7,264 nucleotides of DNA from Acidimicrobiales bacterium. GTDB lineage: Bacteria; Actinomycetota; Acidimicrobiia; Acidimicrobiales; CADCSY01. The translations under genes were made by a program, and so were the position numbers. Where the stretch lies: the NCBI GenBank assembly GCA_030447125.1, contig JAUJLZ010000085.1, positions 1 through 7,264 on the forward strand. The letters are read 5' to 3'. Positions 6,149 through 7,264 of this stretch are shown piece after piece (the first letter of the stretch is position 1; every line of letters starts with the position of its first letter). The notes under the pieces are model-generated. The model saw only the letters and a program-made list of their open reading frames with translations. It was not told where the DNA came from and made no database searches.

Positions 6149-6388
6149 TCAGTGGCCGAGCCGGGAGGCCTCGACCATGTTTCTCGGGCGATGCTCCAGG
6201 CGATCGAGCAGGCCGGCCAGAGCGGTCTCGATCTTGCCAACCTCCCGCCGGTAGTAGGAGCGCCCGGCGATGTGGGCGCCAAAGGCCACACCGGTACCGA
6301 GGGGAAGCGAGGCGACGAGGGCGAGGGGGTCGATCAGCAGCAAGGCACCGGCGGCGCTGGAACCGGCTACTGCACCGCCTGCGATCAC
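6149..6388 (-). CDS. Small two-helix membrane protein, GTGA-overlapped with the upstream gene
   Basis: 79 residues from a GTG (6388-6386) that overlaps the upstream TGA (6387-6385) as GTGA. Residues about 2-18 and 21-42 are hydrophobic and Gly/Ala-rich, separated by an I-D-P turn, as in a membrane hairpin. A basic Y-Y-R-R and an amphipathic helix (about 50-67, K-I-E-T-A-L-A-G-L-L-D-R-L-E) follow, so the C-terminus is probably cytosolic. AGGTGG ten bases before the GTG could serve as ribosome site. The same frame is open further upstream as an Arg/Ser/Gly-rich stretch that looks like a shadow of the upstream gene. It may instead be the C-terminal membrane part of a single protein with the upstream gene, separated by a one-base deletion. 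No family name can be given. Confidence 0.6.
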   Translation of the reverse strand: MIAGGAVAGSSAAGALLLIDPLALVASLPLGTGVAFGAHIAGRSYYRREVGKIETALAGLLDRLEHRPRNMVEASRLGH

Positions 6389-6912
6389 CAGGCGTGGGCC
6401 ACCTGCTGATCGCGTACGTCGGCCTGAAGGCGCACCACCACCTGACCGTCGCCATCCGGAGGCGCCGCCAGGGCGTACTCCAGCTGACGAACCCCGTTGA
6501 GGGCGAGGCGGTGGTTGAGATCCAGGCTGCGCCGGACGCTCGCCACCACGCCCTCCCGGCGAGCCCACAGCTCTCGGTCGTCGAAGTGGCGGCGTTGCTC
6601 GAAGAGCTGGCCCGACAGCCAGGCTCGCACCGCACCCTCGACGGAGGACCGTGGCCCGGGAACCACCCGCTTCACCGTGAGCGATGGTGGTCCGAGGAGG
6701 CCGCTCCGGCCCGGGAGGACCGGTTCCAGGGCGCCGACGCGCAGCTCGGCCAGCGCCTGGCAGACCGACGTCGAGGAGAGGCCGGCTTCGATGGCGGCGG
6801 CCTCGACGGCGGCGCTGTCGAGGCAGTCGTCCTCGCCTTGGCCACGGTCGAGCTCGGCGGCGCGACAGAGCACCCTGGCGATCTGCTCCTGGGTGAGGCG
6901 ACCACCCTCCAT
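6385..6912 (-). CDS. Hypothetical protein with N-terminal helical domain, partner or former N-part of the membrane protein
   Basis: 175 residues from ATG 6912; an in-frame ATG at 6921 would add three residues. The N-terminal quarter is helical: L-T-Q-E-Q-I-A-R-V-L-C-R-A-A-E-L-D, a short acidic loop, then A-A-V-E-A-A-A-I-E-A-G-L-S and a final Q-A-L-A-E-L-R helix. This resembles the helical N-terminal modules of many bacterial small-membrane regulators. A mixed alpha/beta segment follows (about 80-168) with V-E-G-A-V-R-A-W-L-S and the strands V-V-A-S-V-R-R-S-L-D-L and Q-V-V-V-R-L-Q-A-D-V-R. It stops abruptly after A-H-A-W, exactly where a membrane hairpin opens in the next frame. No signal peptide. 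TAGGAT (6925-6920), seven bases before ATG 6912, would make this a leaderless start. Divergent from the AbrB-like gene. Function unknown. Confidence 0.7.
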   Translation of the reverse strand: MEGGRLTQEQIARVLCRAAELDRGQGEDDCLDSAAVEAAAIEAGLSSTSVCQALAELRVGALEPVLPGRSGLLGPPSLTVKRVVPGPRSSVEGAVRAWLSGQLFEQRRHFDDRELWARREGVVASVRRSLDLNHRLALNGVRQLEYALAAPPDGDGQVVVRLQADVRDQQVAHAW

Positions 6913-6919
6913 CCCGTCC

Positions 6920-6925
6920 ATCCTA
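6920..6925 (-). promoter_or_regulatory. Putative -10 box TAGGAT, leaderless start of the 6912 gene
   Basis: TAGGAT on the minus strand fits TAnnnT and leaves seven bases before the A of ATG 6912, the spacing expected if transcription starts at the initiation codon. It would put the alternative ATG at 6921 inside the promoter. No -35 box is evident. Confidence 0.35.
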
Positions 6926-6982
6926 CCTATGACCGGATCTCGCCCCGAGCCCCGGACTCCGCCAGAACGGTGCTCCGGGTGT

Positions 6983-7021
6983 TGCTGTGCCAGTCTGCTG
7001 TGTCAGCCTGCTGCGTTGCCT
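6983..7021 (+). repeat. Three imperfect 13-bp direct repeats before the AbrB-like gene
   Basis: Adjacent units TGCTGTGCCAGTC (6983-6995), TGCTGTGTCAGCC (6996-7008) and TGCTGCGTTGCCT (7009-7021) share TGCTG at their start and CC or a close match at their end. They lie immediately upstream of the putative -10 box, where an operator would be expected. A weaker TGCT-starting segment at 6971 may be a degenerate fourth unit. Confidence 0.55.
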
Positions 7022-7023
7022 TG

Positions 7024-7029
7024 TAGCCT
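7024..7029 (+). promoter_or_regulatory. Putative -10 box TAGCCT, leaderless start of the AbrB-like gene
   Basis: TAGCCT is followed by six bases and then ATG 7036, the geometry of leaderless actinobacterial promoters. No Shine-Dalgarno precedes the gene, which fits. The box matches the one proposed for hisS at 2468. Confidence 0.5.
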
Positions 7030-7035
7030 CTGCTC

Positions 7036-7264
7036 ATGCACCTCGCCGAGTTTCGCGTGTCCTCTCGAGGCCAGATGGCCCTGCCGGCGGACGCCCGGCG
7101 GCGCTGGGGCCTCGACCTGGGGGGGGCGGTGGAGGTCGCCGACCTCGGTGGGGCCCTGCTGATCCTTCCCGCAGGCCGGGGAGGCCTGCGGCGTCTGGTC
7201 GCCGACGCCGTCGACGACGCCGGCGGCTATCCCGCGCTGGCCGGCGCCGCCTCGGCGTCCGATC
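7036..7264 (+). CDS. AbrB/MazE (SpoVT-AbrB)-family DNA-binding protein, 3' end outside the window
   Basis: 76 residues are visible and the frame is open at the window edge. Residues about 6-45 match the SpoVT-AbrB swapped-hairpin domain: F-R-V-S-S-R-G-Q-M-A-L-P-A-D-A-R-R-R-W-G-L, a G-x-x-V-E-V strand and the closing L-L-I-L-P. Such domains dimerise and bind DNA, either as antitoxins beside PIN or MazF toxins or as stand-alone regulators. The Ala/Asp-rich tail after about 46 could be a toxin-binding or linker part. The start follows a leaderless-type -10 box and no Shine-Dalgarno. A toxin gene would be expected just beyond the window if this is an antitoxin; this cannot be seen here. An eight-G run (7119-7126) lies in the coding sequence. 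Confidence 0.82.
   Translation, partial: MHLAEFRVSSRGQMALPADARRRWGLDLGGAVEVADLGGALLILPAGRGGLRRLVADAVDDAGGYPALAGAASASD

Noticed and set aside
1..7264. CRISPR array, tRNA or rRNA genes, insertion-sequence ends, T-box before hisS
   Set aside because: No regularly spaced repeats, no cloverleaf or rRNA-like segment, no transposase frame, and the roughly 46-nt hisS leader is too short for a T-box.

Overview
The window is very GC-rich, with strongly G/C-biased third codon positions. It carries a hisS-aspS tRNA-synthetase pair with an ATGA overlap and an apparent AspRS of non-discriminating type. It also has TAnnnT-type -10 boxes placed as for leaderless transcription. Together these suggest a high-GC actinobacterium, possibly of the Acidimicrobiia kind. 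The taxonomic call is inference; no rRNA or tRNA gene is present to anchor it.

Left part (20-2396, minus strand): a GTG-started major facilitator transporter is followed 58 nt downstream by a fused AHSA1/SRPBCC plus glyoxalase/bleomycin-resistance-type (VOC) protein with a good Shine-Dalgarno. The two look like a small efflux/ligand-binding operon. The transporter start codon lies inside a very long inverted repeat (2359-2406). An in-frame 12-bp tandem repeat adds an E-V-G-G stretch to its first extracellular loop.

Centre (2526-5548, plus strand): hisS and aspS, divergent from the transporter and translationally coupled to each other. They encode complete class II synthetases. A plausible promoter sits at 2468-2473 and a GC-rich hairpin follows aspS.

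Right part (5549-7264): an accessory-looking stretch. At 5604-6024 there is an unrecognised reading frame that looks broken at its 5' end and loses coding character near its 3' end. It overlaps a small, less GC-rich cistron (5960-6121) with its own Shine-Dalgarno. Convergent to these, on the minus strand, are two reading frames joined by a GTGA stop/start overlap: a soluble helical protein (6912 to 6385) and a small two-helix membrane protein (6388 to 6149). Together they look like one membrane protein that has been split. Divergent from this pair is the start of an AbrB/MazE-type DNA-binding protein (7036 to window end). Its putative leaderless promoter is preceded by three tandem 13-bp repeats.

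The best candidates for something new are the GTGA-split membrane pair, the small 5960 cistron, the repeat-flanked AbrB-like promoter and the transporter start hairpin. None of them by itself demonstrates a new system.
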